From: Bacteroidales bacterium GP1
GTDB taxonomy: Bacteria; Bacteroidota; Bacteroidia; Bacteroidales; Muribaculaceae
NCBI GenBank assembly: GCA_001701105.1
Contig: DAAI01000017.1
Location: forward strand, 23,529-29,800
Length of the DNA: 6,272 bases
Reading direction: 5' to 3'
Position numbers and translations under genes: made by a program
Notes under the pieces: model-generated
Databases searched by the model: none
What the model was told of the DNA's origin: nothing
What the model saw: the letters and a program-made list of their open reading frames with translations, nothing else
In this document: positions 6,179 to 6,272 of the stretch, in pieces
How the letters are laid out: each line of letters opens with the position of its first letter
Position numbering within the stretch: position 1 is the stretch's first letter

Positions 6179-6272
6179 AGTAGAGGCGATCTTAGTATTT
6201 AAAAGTCAATGGCTTGTTAAAATTTCTCGAGTCGCGCCATTCATATATTTTTTATATGACTCTTGCCGAGAG
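6179..6272. other. Upstream region of the cluster, A/T-rich, promoter uncertain
   Basis: No gene is seen. There is a 7-bp inverted repeat TCATATA/TATATGA (6241-6247 and 6253-6259) with a 5-T loop, flanked by GAGTC (6229-6233) and GACTC (6258-6262). On the minus strand TTGAC occurs near 6206, but no TAnnTTTG lies at a proper distance, so the cluster promoter is either here in weak form or further upstream. The edge at 6272 cuts off what precedes. Confidence 0.35.

Noticed and set aside
6174..6210. Sigma70-like pair TTGACT and TATAAT ahead of the first gene
   Set aside because: About 25 bases separate the two boxes, too far for a normal promoter, and Bacteroidota use a different consensus.

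Overview
The window holds one minus-strand gene cluster for a type V (Mfa1/FimA-class) fimbria of a Bacteroidales bacterium. Every real gene is on the minus strand, so transcription runs from high to low coordinates. The evidence for Bacteroidota is the set of families (DUF3575, DUF3868-OmpA, Mfa1 fimbrillin, Mfa2/FimB anchor, fimbrillin-like tip lipoprotein), the weak or absent Shine-Dalgarno sites and the A/T-rich leaders. The roughly balanced base composition would fit a gut Muribaculaceae or relative better than an AT-rich Bacteroides, but the genus cannot be fixed from this window.

Layout in transcription order: 6272-6132 is an A/T-rich upstream region with two small inverted repeats and no certain promoter. 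6131-5514 encodes a DUF3575 outer-membrane beta-barrel. 5502-4012 encodes an exported DUF3868 protein with an OmpA-like segment and a C-terminal TPR-like region. 3969-1963 encodes the Mfa1-like major shaft subunit. 1962-1696 is a 267-base spacer full of hairpins, including a strong terminator-like stem-loop. 1695-628 encodes the Mfa2/FimB-type anchor lipoprotein. 597-1 is the N-terminal 199 codons of another fimbrillin-family lipoprotein (accessory or tip subunit) that runs off the window edge.

How the genes probably work together: shaft, anchor and tip proteins would cross the inner membrane as lipoproteins and reach the outer membrane. An Arg-specific protease then trims the N-terminal strand of shaft and tip subunits (candidate Arg-Ala sites are visible in both), and subunits join by strand exchange. 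The anchor keeps its lipid and fixes the fibre to the cell. The two first genes are probably accessory envelope factors; their role is not established. The terminator-like hairpin between shaft and anchor would give much more shaft mRNA than anchor mRNA, which suits a fibre needing many shaft copies per anchor.

The most interesting points are this attenuator-like spacer, the OmpA-like domain that lacks the usual peptidoglycan-contacting Asp, the near-identical C-terminal tails of shaft and anchor, and the DUF3575/DUF3868 pair as unexplained parts of a fimbrial system. No RNA gene, CRISPR array or insertion sequence was seen.
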